A stretch of 64,000 bases of DNA from Symsagittifera roscoffensis (GCF_963678635.1 NC_087071.1:7953605-8017604), one strand, 5' to 3'. Counted from the stretch's first letter, positions 12,779 through 25,802 are shown. The notes: generated by a model from the letters alone, not told the origin. Numbers and translations: made by a program.

Positions 12779-14267
12779 GACACCTCAAGAAACTGACACT
12801 GTTTTTCCACTAAAATCTGAAATATTAGTAAGTGTGCCTGATTGCTAATTGAATCTAGCAGTCTCAATTGTGGCTAATCCTCGGAAAAAATCATTTTCAT
12901 TTATGCTTGTTGGAATTATTTTTTCCATTTTCAAATTTTGTGGAAAGATTTTTCAGCGCAACACAATTTGGTCTAACCAATTGTAGGCACAAAATGACGG
13001 CTCTCCAATACGAAGAGCGACTGTTATTGAAATTGAGCGGGGTATTTTGGGATGAAAAAACTGTGGAGAAGATCTCAATCTTCCCAGCCAACGAATAAAA
13101 TACGGTTATTTACCATTGTTCAAGTTTTGTTGGGGCTTTCAGCGTCATCTTTTTTGAACTGATTTGCTTTTTATACGGTCAAGTTTAAATAACATTGTTC
13201 TTGTATTTCAACTGAATTTTAAGAAAAACAAAATTGTTGATCGGCATCAACAAAACTTTTATATTATTAATCTATCAGAAAGAAGCAGCGTCGTGTACAA
13301 AATGTTTAATTTTTGGTGAAATAGACCTCGAAAAAAGTGTTTTTGATCCGGAAAAAAAATAAATAAATAGTGTTGGAAAAAGTGTTTTGTTTCGGGTAAC
13401 GTTGGTATCATTTATTGAAAGCCGCATCTGTGTTGCTCGTATGTAGACTGCAAACATATGCGTAGCATAAAATAAAGGGAAACAGGTATCCTTTATCCTT
13501 CGATAACGCGTATACTCAGGAATGATGGCAAAATGGTCTTCTGATCTAACCCGTACACTAGAACTCGAAAGTTTTCAAAAAAATGGAAAAACTTTTCAAC
13601 AATTCAAAACTCAAAAAATGACTTGTACCATTATTGAAAAACAGAAAAAGGTCTAATGCACCAAATGGCCCAAAATCAATTTTATTATATCTTGACATAT
13701 ATTGTATGCAGACGAATCTGATTGCCTAACATTAGCCAATCACATTCAACACGTTTGTCAAGCAATTCAACCAAAACTTCCAGCAGATAAAATATTGATC
13801 GACAATATCAAAACTTTAGTTTTTGTCCTATAATAAATCTATGTTCAAGTCAGATGGTAGGTTTTTTTTTTCTCAATCAAGAAAAGTTGAAAAAATGGCT
13901 CCAGCAGATAAAAAACATTATTGATTTGGCCATGTCGGCCAACAGTTTTATCTGCTCGAAATTTCAATTGAAATGCACGGCCTTCTCCACAGATTGTAGG
14001 CCTTCACCACAGTTTTTTCATCCCAAAAAACCACGCTAAGTTTCAATAACAGTTTTTCTTCCTATTAATTTGTCGTCATTTTTTGTCGAGAAGTGGTTAG
14101 CCCAAGTTGTGCTGCGCTGAAAAACCTTTCCACATTATTTGAAGTTGGAAGCAGAAATGTGCAACAAGCATAAACGGAGTTGCTTTTTTTTTCCGAAAAT
14201 TTGCCAGAGTCGTTGCTGGTAGATCCATTTTGCAATCAGGCACTTTCACAAAGTTTCTTGAGGTGTC
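12779..14267. mobile_element. Complete non-autonomous DNA element with ~290-bp terminal inverted repeats
   Basis: The element opens with GACACCTCAAGAAACT (12,779-12,794) and closes with the exact reverse complement (14,252-14,267). Imperfect inverted similarity continues inward for roughly 290 bases on each side. Examples are tgcctgattgc, tttatgcttgttg, gtggaaagatttttcagcgca and ttttgggatgaaaaaactgtgg on the left, all found inverted on the right. The interior has no transposase or other coding sequence, so it would depend on an enzyme from elsewhere. A second, partial copy opens the window at 1-987. No target-site duplication is obvious at the ends, so superfamily is undetermined. The long arms are more like foldback elements than typical short-TIR MITEs. 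Confidence 0.85.
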
Positions 14268-15467
14268 ATATCTAGTTAGGTATGATTGAATGTATATATC
14301 TATTAAGATTATTCAAGTAACAATAATTTTTAGAGAAGCGAGCGCTGAAAAATTGAAGTTTTTTTGTAAAAAAAATTGTTTCAGTTGTTTTTGTTTTCAA
14401 AACTTACCGAAAAGGTTTGTCGTATTGCTTCAGAAAAGGACTGGTTAACTACAATAAGGTGGCGAGGGGTTGGCGGTTGTTCAAGAAAAAAGGGGCAAAC
14501 CTTGAGGGAGGTTGTATAGGGCGGATTTGGTGAACGTTGTAGGGTGGGCAATGTAACCAATTTGCAATTTGAGAAAGATTAGCTTTAGAAATCGAATAGG
14601 CCGTACACCCATTTTGCATGGTTTTGCATTAATCATTATTCACAAAGTTTTGCTCGGCTCAAAAAAAAGTAAAAAGATAAAATCCTTTCTTTTAAAATTT
14701 TAATTGGGTTTCAATTAATTTATATTTGACAAAAAACAATGGATATATTCAAATTCTTATTTTTTTGTCGTATGAGAGCAACGATAAAAATGATGATACT
14801 GGCGTCCATTGGTATTGATTATCGATTATTAATGGGGAGGTGCGAATTTAAAAAGACGAATTTAAAAAGTGATAACAAGTCAACTTTTTGCTGTAGCTAA
14901 ATCGAAAACTCAGTTTAGCGATTGCAATGCTCAAGTTTTAGAGATTTATTTTCAAGTTAATGGAAAATCTAGGCTTTACCTCATAAAAAATTAGAATAAT
15001 TCATCATATTACAGTCCATCTAACATTATCTGAAAAAATTATCGGTTATTTGAAAAGTTTACGAAAACAGATTATGAACAATCATGACAAGCGATTATAA
15101 TCCTTGGAAACGCTTCGCGGGAAGCTAGAATCCTTTTCAGATCAGATTTGGTATGGCTGATTTCAATCTACTGAGTCAATCGATTGACAAAAATGAAAAA
15201 CTTACTGGCACATATATGAATTCGTTCCAGGCACAAAATGGCAGAACGATCCATACTCACAGTTTTGTCCATCATGACATTTTTCTCCTGAAAGAAAAAA
15301 ACAGGGAAAAAAAATATTTTTTTAGTCCATGTTTTGTGGTGTTTTTATACTTTATTTGAAAATACTATTAGTTTGGCATTTTTTCATAAAAAACTGAAAA
15401 ACGGAATAGTTTCATAAATTACTGTTGTTGAGGTGTTGCTGATCTATGTCAGAAACTAAAGTAAACA
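14268..15467. other. AT-rich intergenic sequence
   Basis: No gene recognised. A motif near 14,600 (acacccattttgca) resembles one near 5,490, suggesting another old dispersed repeat, but I cannot delimit it. Confidence 0.4.
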
Positions 15468-16950
15468 AGACTGCTCGTATCAGGGCGAAACCTTGAATGA
15501 TCCGACTGCCTTTTAAGGTTTATGGAGTAGCAGTAGTAACATAAAAAATTAAATGAAATAAAATAAAATGAAATTTTTTTTCTCTAAAATTTGCAATTTT
15601 TTATGAAAATCATCCCCCCACACGCCATATAAAGTACAAAGTGACAGATTTTGCTCCTTGTAACAAATCAATTATGGCAAATAAACTTCGTTCAACCAAT
15701 TTGAAACGATTTATAAGACGGACTAAATTTCCGCTTACGCGTTAATAGCGCGCATTATATCGCGCGTTAATTGTCCCAAATTAGTAAAAATGGCCAAAAT
15801 GGAAATCTTTAAACCCTCATAACCTTACAAAAAGTGATCACAGGTGAAATATCTTTTCAAATTTAAGCTCAGGATAGCAATACCTTTGAATGATAAAAAA
15901 TTTTCGTCAAAAATGGCTAGTTAAAAAGTCAAAATTTGTCTGAAGAAAAAAAACACACCCCGAGCACAATTATTCCGTTACTTTCTATGTCGAAAGTCGG
16001 AACAACAATTAAAGTAAAATCACAATTAAAGTAAATTTCACAGTTCAGGTGCTAGAACACTAAGAGTATTGTTGGCTCCGAGTGCAAAGGTTGCTTAAAG
16101 ATTTTTATCCACGTAAAGATTTTAATAACAGTGTTGAAGTCAATCAAATTTGTTCTGTTTTAGTTGATATTAGACTGTGTCCTTTCATGTGATTCTCTAT
16201 AAAAAATCAGAATCTTCGTTAATACATAATGTTGAATATAGTGATGCATTTCAGGAAAAAAGTTCACTTAACTTTTCCTATAAGTTGGAAAATTTGAAAA
16301 CTGCAAGTTCAAACTTTTTAACTATTGTTTTGTTTTCATTTTCTGTGTGCAGCGCGAAATTAATCGTTCGAAAATTGGTTTCTTGTGCCGAATTGGCCCG
16401 GCTATTCACATAGCAGATGCGAAGCGATTGTGCAAAATTTAAAAACACTTTTTTCAGGGAACTGGATAATCCGGCAGCATTATGACTAACTTTTGTTCCG
16501 GCTTTCGATACGAAAGTAACGGAATAATTGTGCTCGGGGTGGGTTTTTTTCTTCACCAAATTTCGAATTTTTAACTAGCCATTTTTGACGGATTTTTAAA
16601 ATATCTTTAGAAAGGTATTGTTGTCCTGAGCTCAAACTTGAAAAGTTATTTTACCTGTGATAATTTTTCGTAAAGTTATGGGGGTTTAAAGATTGCCATT
16701 TTGGCCAATTTGGGACAATTAACGCGCGACATATTTCGCGCTATTAACGCGTAAGCGGAGACTTAATCCGTCTTAGAATTCGTTCCAAATTGGTTGAAAG
16801 AAGCTTATTTGCCATAATTGATTTGTAACAAGGAGCAAAACCTGTCATTTTGTACTTTATATGGTGTGTGGGGGGATGATTTTCATAGAAAACTTCAAAC
16901 CTTAAAAGGCAGTCGGGACATTCAGGGCTTCGCCTTGATACGAGCAGTCT
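15468..16950. mobile_element. Large inverted-repeat (foldback-type) element
   Basis: The left arm starts AGACTGCTCGTATC (15,468) and the right arm ends with its inverse at 16,950. Inverted similarity extends inward about 460-540 bases per arm, to about 16,010 on the left and about 16,490 on the right, leaving a spacer of about 480 bases. Landmarks found inverted on the right arm include the block with ccgcttacgcgttaatagcgcg and the gtcccaaatt / ttggccattttt blocks near 15,780. The block ccgagcacaattattccgtt near 15,960 is mirrored near 16,520. No coding sequence with a recognisable domain lies inside. It shares no termini with the 12,779-14,267 element, so it is a separate family. Confidence 0.85.
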
Positions 16951-17489
16951 ATTTTCTTTTTCCTTCTGAATTTGTCAGAAAGTTATTTTAGGTTGCCTTC
17001 TGTATGCAGGAAAGCAGCAATGAAAAAGTAGGCGGCGTGTTCCGCCAACGAGAAAGCTAGGCAGTAAAGCAAACAAAACTTCGAGCTCAAAAAAATATAA
17101 CGTTTTTAAAAAGATTTTTTCTCCTGTAGCATACAACCGAAGTGAAGTAAACACCTTTTGACAAAAACCCCATGGTAGCCAGCAAGTTGGTTTTGCAACA
17201 GAGAAATAGATCAAAATTTAAAATGGTTGGAATAAAGTGTCTTTTTTTAAGCTTACTTTAACGGTAGAAGTTAAGTCATTTGAGCGTTAGTTAATTAATC
17301 ATAAATGGATTTTGAGGAGAAATTGGGCCTAATAACTGCACAACTTGTTTGTAGATTTGTCGGTTACAAGAGTGGAACCAGATCCAAACTATAATTTATA
17401 GTTGGTTATAATTTAGATATTTTATCCCTATAAAATTTTAAAGACTAACCAATCACACTTCATCAAACTAGCAACCTACTTAGTTGTAA

Positions 17490-17517
17490 GTGCTGAAATT
17501 ACTTGTAATTTCAGCAC
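17490..17517. repeat. Perfect 13-bp hairpin with 2-base loop
   Basis: GTGCTGAAATTAC and its exact reverse complement GTAATTTCAGCAC are separated by TT. This is an unusually perfect cruciform-capable palindrome in a region of degraded sequence. It could be a remnant of inverted-repeat termini or a structured element of the retroelement leader; no function is demonstrable. Confidence 0.8.
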
Positions 17518-18730
17518 CAGAGCGATTTGAATTTAACTTACATTTTAGTTGCTTTCTCCAAGAGACCGACAAGTAACAAAACCAGTATACTCTAGCTCTA
17601 TTGAGACTAAGAGATATAAGAGTAAGATTAAAATCGGTATTAGACCAAGAAGTTGCACGAATCTATCAGCCGAAAATAAGATAGCGTGACGAGCAGACGG
17701 TGTATCCTATCTGAAATGACTCTATGAGTTAGACCTTCCAACAAAACTCAACTGTTGCGACCAAAAGCCTCGAACAAGACCTTAAAACAATTTAGCTTAG
17801 AACTAACCGAATAGATTAGAATTAGACAAAAACATGTCCAAAAATTGTTACATTACAACAATTTAACTGAAATGTCTCTACGACTCAATAGATCAGAGCC
17901 ATTATTCCGAACAATACGAGAACTACCCGGTATTGGAAGAAGACCTCGGACAAGAGACGATATATGACTACAAAGGAACTTACCATTAAGTTTCATGATC
18001 GTACGGCAAAAGCCAATACAAACTTTTATATTTAGAATTTTATTAGCATTGAATTTAGATTTTCATTTGATTTCAACATAGTATCTTTGAAGAAAAGTCT
18101 TAAACGACAATTACAGGCGCTAAACTTATTATTATACAATAACGACTGATAAAAACATCTCTAGTCGTTCTCTTCAAAAGTCTGCAGTAAATTTAGAAGA
18201 TGTCTGGAAAAAAATACTTATGGAAAATAAAATTATAAAAATTAGTTATTATGAACACAAATTGTTCGTATATATAAATGATCTCTTCATCCCAGCTTCA
18301 TCATTTAAAACATAACAGTGAATCATAAAACTACTAACATCATCAAAAACTAATAAAACTAAAATTTTATATCAATTAAATCTTAACTTAATTTATGAAG
18401 GCCTATCCTAATTCTTGTTTTCATTTAAATTAAACTTATTTAATTTTAATAGATCATTAAGGCTTTCCTTAGATCTTTAATTCACTTTCATCTAAATTGA
18501 ATTTAATTTCAAAAATTTTATATCCTGATCATCAAGGCTTATCCTTGGAACAAATAGAACAATGTTGTTCTCCCCCTCACAACTAATAAAGTGTCTAACG
18601 ACCTCAAACGTCGATTCATTACACAACCATTCCTCAAGACCCAGGACTAATAGAAACTTTTCAATCACATTAACCATTCTAATTAGGATAAACAGTGAAG
18701 AACTTCCGTTATTCAACCTTCACTTGACCA

Positions 18731-18751
18731 CCCCCCCCCCCCCCCCCCCCC
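18731..18751 (+). repeat. Homopolymer run of 21 C
   Basis: Twenty-one consecutive C in an AT-rich context. The length is likely to vary between individuals and sequencing reads. Confidence 0.9.
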
Positions 18752-19527
18752 TCTTACCTGACACAGGATAATACTTAAACATAGTAAGTTTGAAATAGTA
18801 TCTTACGAACTACCTGTGTTCTAATTATGCCTGAACCTTGTGGATTGCTTTACTATTCTCCAACCCTTGATCACAGTCACTACCCCTAAGTAAGATTAAT
18901 TAGGTTAACACTTTAACTTAGACTAGTCACGAGAAAGAAAAATTAATCCCAGGAATCGATATATACCTTTCTCTCCAACCCTGAAATACTTGACCAAAGT
19001 TAGCCTAACAACAAAAAATTAAAAGAACTACCAGTTTAAGATATTAAAACGACTAAATCCAATATTGCATCCGTCACCCTAAACCTTAGTTAACTAGACA
19101 TATTAGAAAACAAACAAATAATCATATTACACAAATGTGAAATAAACAACGAAAAATATGATCTCGTAATCACTCCACACAAACAAACATTAGGATATAT
19201 TAGAACAAAACTACAGACAATTACCATGAAATTTTTAAGCAAACAAAGACATTTTACACGAAAAAGATTTTCATAGCGAAGAAACGCAGTCTCCGAATCA
19301 GAAACCAGTAGTTTAGAAGAACTTTACAGGTTAAAAGACTCCATAAAAAAATTATCAAGTTAATGATATATTATGTTTTTCTGACTCAAAAACCAGATCA
19401 CAATCATCATTACAAGGAAAACGAAGAATAAAAAAGACATACAAAAACAAACCCGTACCTCTATACAATTGGAATCAACCAATAAAACACATTGAAAACT
19501 ACACATTAACAGTCATAAAACACAAAA

Positions 19528-20343
19528 ATGAGTCAAAATGAAGAAAGCCAAGACAAAATTTCCATTCTTCCATTTTTAATCAACTTACTCACTGAAGACA
19601 GAGGACAAACACAATTTCGTCAAAATTTAATCGCAATTTTATTCGAAAGAAGAATTAGTCTATGTACAGCAGAATTTCCAGAAGTAAAAATCAAAAGACA
19701 CATTTTTGATCACTATTTAAAACGAATATGTAATTTAAAACAATAGTACGGAATCTATACCATAGAAAACAAATCACCACGTAAAATTTATGGAAAATAT
19801 CTACTTCAAACAGACGACGTGGATATAGAATTTTCAAATTTAATCACAGAAAACATAAAAAAATTCAACACCAATTCACAAAGAGCAATTTCAATATTCA
19901 CTAATGATTAAATTTCAATAATCTATAGTTATCATTCTATACTTGAAAAAACAGAAACTCAAGGAACTTCACCAGTTCAAACATCTAGACATACAGCTGT
20001 AAGACATGAAATTGCAATATTCTCCGAAATTTTAAACGCAGTCCGTGAAAATTTAACATCATCGATTATTTCACAAATAATTTTGATTTAATCTCACAAG
20101 CAAGAAAAAGTTTTAGACTTCACGTTTCAACTGATGAAACTGACTCATTCCCTTTTCCTGAACATACCAACAGACATTTCAAGTCAAGCAATTAGCACAA
20201 TTTCTGTATATAAAGATTATGTTAAAGTATATCCACTCACAATTGACACAACACCTTTAAATTATATTTCACTTCTACCCGATAGAACAGGAAAAAATAG
20301 TTTAAACTCAACCCTCAAACAACAAGAAGACCTATGGAACTAG
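19528..20343 (+). pseudogene. gag N-terminal region remnant (decayed Gypsy element)
   Basis: An ATG at 19,528 opens a 72-codon stretch (MSQNEESQDKISILPFLIN...). The same frame continues past a TAG at 19,744 with protein-like sequence, and further pieces in other frames run to 20,343. No named domain is recognisable. Placement directly upstream of a gag capsid-like region and a CCHC knuckle supports assignment as the amino-terminal part of gag. Several stops make it non-functional. Confidence 0.55.
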
Positions 20344-22660
20344 AATTCTTACACAACAAAATTTTAAACACCATCACTTTTCGTAAATGAAGAAAAATTT
20401 GAAACAGTAACAACAACAACACAACAAAATATTTCACCAATACAGCCAAATCTTACAACTCCAAGACCAAAAACTCCAACATTACCACAGGTAACATTAC
20501 AATCTACAGTTAAACCCTCTGTTATTTCAAAACACTCACAAATGGATTATCAAACGTCTAGACCAATGACGAAACCAACGCCAACGCAAAAACAAAGAAC
20601 GTTCCCTCTCGTGCAAACACGCAAAATCATTTATTTTCAAAAAAACAAAATTTCCATCAACCATCATCAAAATCAGTAAACTTTAAAGACTACTCACAAA
20701 TTTCACAAGACCAAAGTGAAAACTATCCATTTTTCCAACAAAACAAAAATAATAGACAGCAAAACAGAAACCAAAACAGAAAAAGAAATCAAACACCCTA
20801 TTATACATCTAACTATTATCAAACCCAAAGACTCCAATCCTACCACGTAAACCAACCAGATATTTTTGAACCATACACACAAGAACAACATATGCGACAA
20901 ACTAGACCAAATCTAGCATCTCAAAATAAAAAATTTCATTCACAAAACCCAGCTAGTACACAATATTATCAACCAATGCAATTGCAAAAGGAAATCCCAC
21001 TACCCTATAACTTACAACAACATGAAATAACAATGAGTCAACTAACAAATTTTTCACAAATGCCAAATGCCGCAGAGTCTCTTCAAATGACTATCAATCC
21101 ATACCTAATGGGTGGATCGTCAATAACATCAAACAAGCCTTTAATGGTATTCACAGGTCCCTGAAAATTCTGTAGAAGGTTATTTAAATGCAGTCACGGC
21201 AAATCTAACCATAAATGTAGGACCTGTACCAATAAATACACCACTTCACCGAATTTGGATACATAGACGCACAGTGTTATTATAAACCACGTTTGATGGC
21301 GCAGCTCAAAAAATGGTTTTCAATTTTACCTATAGATATAAACTCAGACCCGAAGAGATTCACACAAGAGAATTCAAAAATGTTTGATTCTGAAAGGAAC
21401 AAACAACATCAAGAGTTTTATGCAATGAAATTCGTAGACTACCAAATGAAACAATCAAACAATTATCAGTAAAGATCGAAACACTAGTTCGAAAAGCAGA
21501 TTCACTCACTACTTATGGTTATAAAAACAAAAAAATGACAGAGATTTTAAGGATGACTCTAACACCTCAAATAGGAAAAAGAGCTATCAAAAAGAGAGCA
21601 TCACATCCTTCCTCACTTCGAGAACCTGATTTAGATTTTAAAAAACTAGTTGATAAACTAGAACAAGCAGAAATCATTATGAAACTAGAGGAAACAGAAA
21701 AACTCAAACTACAATATGTTAATAATATTCAAACCACTACAACACAAATAAATCATAAGCAGAACTCAGATATAGATTTATCCGAAAAAAAGCACAGAGA
21801 TTTCGAATATATACGAGAAAAACCCAAGTTTTAAAGGTAAACCATCATTCAAAAAATGATGTAACTATTGCCGAAGTTACGGACATAGCATTGCTGAATG
21901 CAGACAAAAACAACAAGACAACCAGAATAAACCAAAAAAAAACAAGGAAGGAAACAAATCATTTTATCAGTACATGAAAAAAGGTCACACTTTACCAAAT
22001 AAGAACATTCACAGTAATAATAGTTCTGGAAAACCACTTCCAAATAGATCAAATTAGTCAAGAAACCAATCACCTTATGAATCTAACTACAGAGGCAGAT
22101 CACCAGACAAAAGAATTTCGCGTAATTTCTCACAAAACGGATTTAGTCGATCAAATAGTCGAAATAATTAGTATCGAAGTAATTATTCGCGATCAAACTC
22201 AAACAGACCAGAATATTCGTTTGATACCAGTTCCTATTTACACTCTGGGTATAGACACTATTTCAATGATAGATCAAGAAATTCATTGTACAATAGACAT
22301 AAAAATTGTTTTAACAATAAGAATAAAAGCTACTAAAAAATCGAAATCAACGATATCAAAACAATTGATCAAATCATGAAAGATCTAACCAAAGTAATTA
22401 TCAAAATAGATCACGAGATAACTCACAAAACTCGAACTCAAACTTTAATCATTGACATAGAAACTACTCTCAATCATCTCATATGAATAATTCACGTTAA
22501 CACAATTCTCAAAACAAATATGATGAAAACAAGTACAAACAACTGATGAAATCAATTCAGACCCATCTGGCTTTGATAATACAGAAAACACTGAATTACA
22601 ATTAAATCATATCAATTACGAATCTACAGACACTGAAAGCGATACAGACAACACAATTTC
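20344..22660 (+). pseudogene. gag capsid/nucleocapsid remnant with CCHC zinc knuckle
   Basis: Gln/Asn/Pro-rich linker sequence (20.4-21.1 kb) is followed by a retrotransposon-gag-like block at 21.17-21.83 kb. It includes DGAAQKW (about 21,297), then FKK/DFKKLVDKLEQAEI helices in the open stretch 21,535-21,834. A zinc knuckle C-x2-C-x4-H-x4-C (CNYCRSYGHSIAEC) lies at 21,860-21,901. It is followed by an Arg/Ser/Asn-rich tail to about 22.4 kb, typical of nucleic-acid-binding gag C-termini. Frame changes and stops are frequent. The role in a living element would be particle assembly and RNA packaging. Confidence 0.75.
21860..21901 (+). other. CCHC zinc knuckle
   Basis: Cys and His spacing is C-x2-C-x4-H-x4-C, an intact nucleocapsid-type motif in an otherwise decayed gag. 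It is preceded by a frameshift relative to the capsid helices. Confidence 0.85.
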
Positions 22661-22803
22661 AGTCAACATGATAAAGTTGAAAATCACTATGAAATTGTTA
22701 CGTACGAACAACCATTTCAATCACATGTCTATGAAAATCAATTGGAACTTCTTTAAAGTTATCACACTAGACCCAGAATTAATGACAATAGAGCAAAAAG
22801 TAA

Positions 22804-23280
22804 ATGAAGCAACGACATTACACAAACCTGAAAGAGAACAAGAACCATGTTCTAGAACAAGTCACTTACCAAAACGTACCAAAAGAACCACCGAGAGAAA
22901 AAATTTGGACATTTCCATTTCTCTTAGAAATTCCGAAAACTAAAGACTTCCAACCACCAGACCTTGAAATAGGTTTTTTAGTAGATTCTGAAGCAGAATC
23001 AAATGTTAATAATTTTGCAACCTGGAATGAAATCAAAATGTTACAGCCAAAACCAATACCTTTGAAGACAGCCAATAAACTAGCAACAGCACAAGGCGCA
23101 ACCTTAACAAACTACGGAAAATTCCAACTTTTCCTTGTACCCACTAAATCAATGGAACAAAACAAACTCTTAAATAAACCATTTAAGCAAACCTTCTACA
23201 TCACAATTATGAAACACACTATCATTGGAATTCCATTCATCACTAAATACATACCAACTATCAATATATTAGACAGCTAA
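22804..23280 (+). pseudogene. Retropepsin-like protease remnant
   Basis: A 158-codon open stretch contains GFLVDSEAESNV, aligned with the aspartyl-protease signature hhDSGA; the glycine of D-S/T-G is replaced by glutamate, which should abolish activity. Downstream IIGIPFITKY matches the second conserved hhG-x-hh segment of retropepsins. It sits between gag and RT as expected. The aspartate itself is kept. Confidence 0.75.
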
Positions 23281-23869
23281 ATTAACATAAAAGATAAATG
23301 TACAAAAATGCATATCACAGCTCTAATATTCTTCCAAAGAATGAACAAACAACCACCATTTTTCTCAAACTTTTACCCCATTTGTAATAAAGAAAGAAAA
23401 CATCTTAAACCACTCTCAGGATACGTTTATGAATTCCCGATCAAACAAGTTCATCAATACGACAAAAATCAAAACATACAACATCTCTACATGTCTGACC
23501 TTGAACTTAGACCAAATCAAAAAATTTTTTAGAGTAACAATTTCATCCATAAAATACATAAAAAAATCAAATTCTGACATTTTTCTCTACATGTATACAA
23601 TAACTCAACATAAAAAATAATCAAACCTCTAGAACTCCTAGGAGAGTGTGAACCTAATGCAACAACAGAATGCAACAAAAGAAGTAGCATATAGAGTAAA
23701 CAGTATGTTGCAATTATTAGATATATTTCAATCAACAATTCTTAACGAAGAGTTATCAATAAATAATATAATAAGCTACAAAAAAAATACAGACTCATTC
23801 ACAAAAACACCTTATTTCAAACAAAAATTCAGAATATACAGAAAAACAAAAAAATTTGTTGACAATATT
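23281..23869 (+). pseudogene. Protease-to-RT linker remnant
   Basis: Short open pieces in different frames (for example 23,308-23,532 and 23,648-23,908) carry no recognised domain. They probably belong to the linker between protease and reverse transcriptase in the same polyprotein. Confidence 0.4.
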
Positions 23870-25147
23870 CATTTTTCAACACTCTCAATTAACACAGAAA
23901 GAATTTGAAAAATTAGCCGATTTACTATTAGGATGCCCAACAGTTTATGCCACATCTGAATTCGACGTTGGAAAATTAAATTCACCACTACATCTACCTT
24001 TGAAACCTGATGCAGTTTTCAAAAAGCAAAGAGCAACCAATGTACCAATCCTTTTACATGACAAAGTTAATAGACTACTTGACATTCTAGAACAAAATGA
24101 AATCATATCTCCAGTAAATTAAGAAGAACAGTCAAAAGGAAACAACTTTATCAACCCTGTTATTATTCTAGCCAAAGGAGAACCACGAAAAATAGTTCTA
24201 GACGCTAGATAACTCAATTAACTCATTGATGAATCTAATTGTAAATGGCCTATAGAAACAAACGGTTATTACTTCACAACCGCAGATATGACTAGTGCAA
24301 ATAATCAATTGCTCATAGAACAATTACGACGATAAACACACTTTTTTTTATCAGAATTCAACAATACGAAATCGAAAGATTGTTCTATGGCATATCCATA
24401 GGACCAACAGCTTTCTCAGCATAATACAGAACAAAAACATGAAAGCAGCCTCAGATAAATCACACTTTTCCTTAACACGCGTAAAATTTCTTGGACGCAT
24501 AGATGCAATACAAAAACTCCGCCACCTACAAACAAAAAGAAAATCCAAGAATTTCTTGGAATGTTAAACTTCTTAAGTAAATATGTATATAAAATGCAAT
24601 TATACTTAAGAACATTTTATAACATTCTTAGTCAACAGAATAAAATTGAATGGACAAAAGAACACCAAAAACGATTTAAAGATATTAGAAAACTTCTTAC
24701 CGAACAAATCTCAAACACAATTGCAGACCCCAATCAACCATTTTATGCAATGTGCGATGCTTCAAATTTTGGCGTCGGTGCAGCATTACTACAATCTCAC
24801 AATAGAACGAATAAAATGAACCTCATATTAGCAAAATCTCGCCTATTTACACAAGTTGAATTATGACTCTCTACTCTTATGAGAGAATGCACAGCTATAA
24901 AATATACTCTTTCAGAAAATGAATTTTGATACTTGGATCAAAACATCCAACAGTTTTATTTACGGATCACAAACCTATTATCAGATCAAAATCAAATCGT
25001 AGCCATAAAGTTCACAGATTTCAATTAATTATAATGAAATTTCCAAAGTTACACATAGTATGGACAGCGGGAAAAAACCTTGCACTACCTGATACTCTTG
25101 GTAGAAATACACCACCTGAACTACCAACAAGAAAAACAACAGTTTAA
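23870..25147 (+). pseudogene. Reverse transcriptase/RNase H remnant with the RT catalytic block missing
   Basis: Recognisable in order are an RT N-terminal LPLKPDAVFKKQRA...VNRLLDILEQNEIISPVN (about 23,995-24,120), NPVIILAKG...KIVLDAR (24,154-24,211), FTTADM (about 24,270), ERLFYGISIGPTAF (24,372-24,413), then KAASDKSHFSLTRVKFLG (24,440-24,493) and QEFLGMLNFLSKYV (24,549-24,590). RNase H follows with YAMCDASNFGVGAALLQ (24,747-24,800), TDHKP (24,964-24,978) and LPDTLGR (25,087-25,107). Ty3-type enzymes have about 60-70 residues with the Y-x-DD box between the GP-AF and K-x-F---V-FLG motifs. Here only a few codons separate them, so the active-site segment is deleted. Multiple stops are present. 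Confidence 0.8.
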
Positions 25148-25802
25148 ATACCACAAAATATAAAATTCTATCTTGCTAAAGATGAAACTCTACCACGATT
25201 GGAATGTACTTATGCAGTAAAAACTAACAAAAATCAATCACGAATAATTAATCTACAACACTTTCTACTATATTAAGATTGTCAAAAAATACTTATGAAG
25301 TTGATCTACTAGGTACATCTACATATAGGCCGATTCCATAATCACCTTGGATGAAAAAAAACCCCCAACAAAAACAAATTAAACAACAACCACATAAAAA
25401 GGATCCATTTCCTTTAATAGAAAAAGAAAATCTAACTGATAGAATAAATTTATCAGGACCAGTATCAAATGATTCAAAAAACACGATAAATCAAGTTTTT
25501 AATCTTCATGACCCACTTGACACAATACCCCTATGAAATATAGAAAAAGAAAACTTTTTTCTAACAACAACAGAAAAAATTACACTAGAAATGTTTGAAA
25601 AATCAAAACCTCGACCCAGTCATCAGACAACTAAAATCATGGCGCAAATATAAAACTAAACCAACCAAAGCTGATACAACAATCTTAGGAAAGAAAACAC
25701 ATCTTAGAATTTTCAGAAAATTCAATAATACCACTATAAATGAAAACACAGATTAATTGAATATCAAATACCTGATTTGAGAGAACTTGTCTACCTTTAT
25801 TA
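25148..25802 (+). pseudogene. RNase H-integrase spacer remnant
   Basis: Polyprotein linker with scattered open pieces (for example 25,351-25,536). The tandem duplication that also contains integrase begins at 25,194 within it. No domain recognised. Confidence 0.4.

Larger units (their letters stand above)
16951..19527. other. AT-rich sequence, possible leader of the decayed Gypsy element
   Basis: No gene recognised. It holds the perfect hairpin at 17,490-17,517 and a 21-base C run at 18,731-18,751. Base use shifts toward A-rich, G-poor plus strand from about 17.4 kb onward, like the element that follows. The element's 5' LTR and leader may therefore lie here, but I found no repeat partner at the 3' side to prove it. 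Confidence 0.35.

Noticed and set aside
16177-16559. Opposing open frames in the centre of the foldback element
   Set aside because: They lie partly in the spacer and arm with no recognisable transposase signature (no DDE/DDD arrangement).
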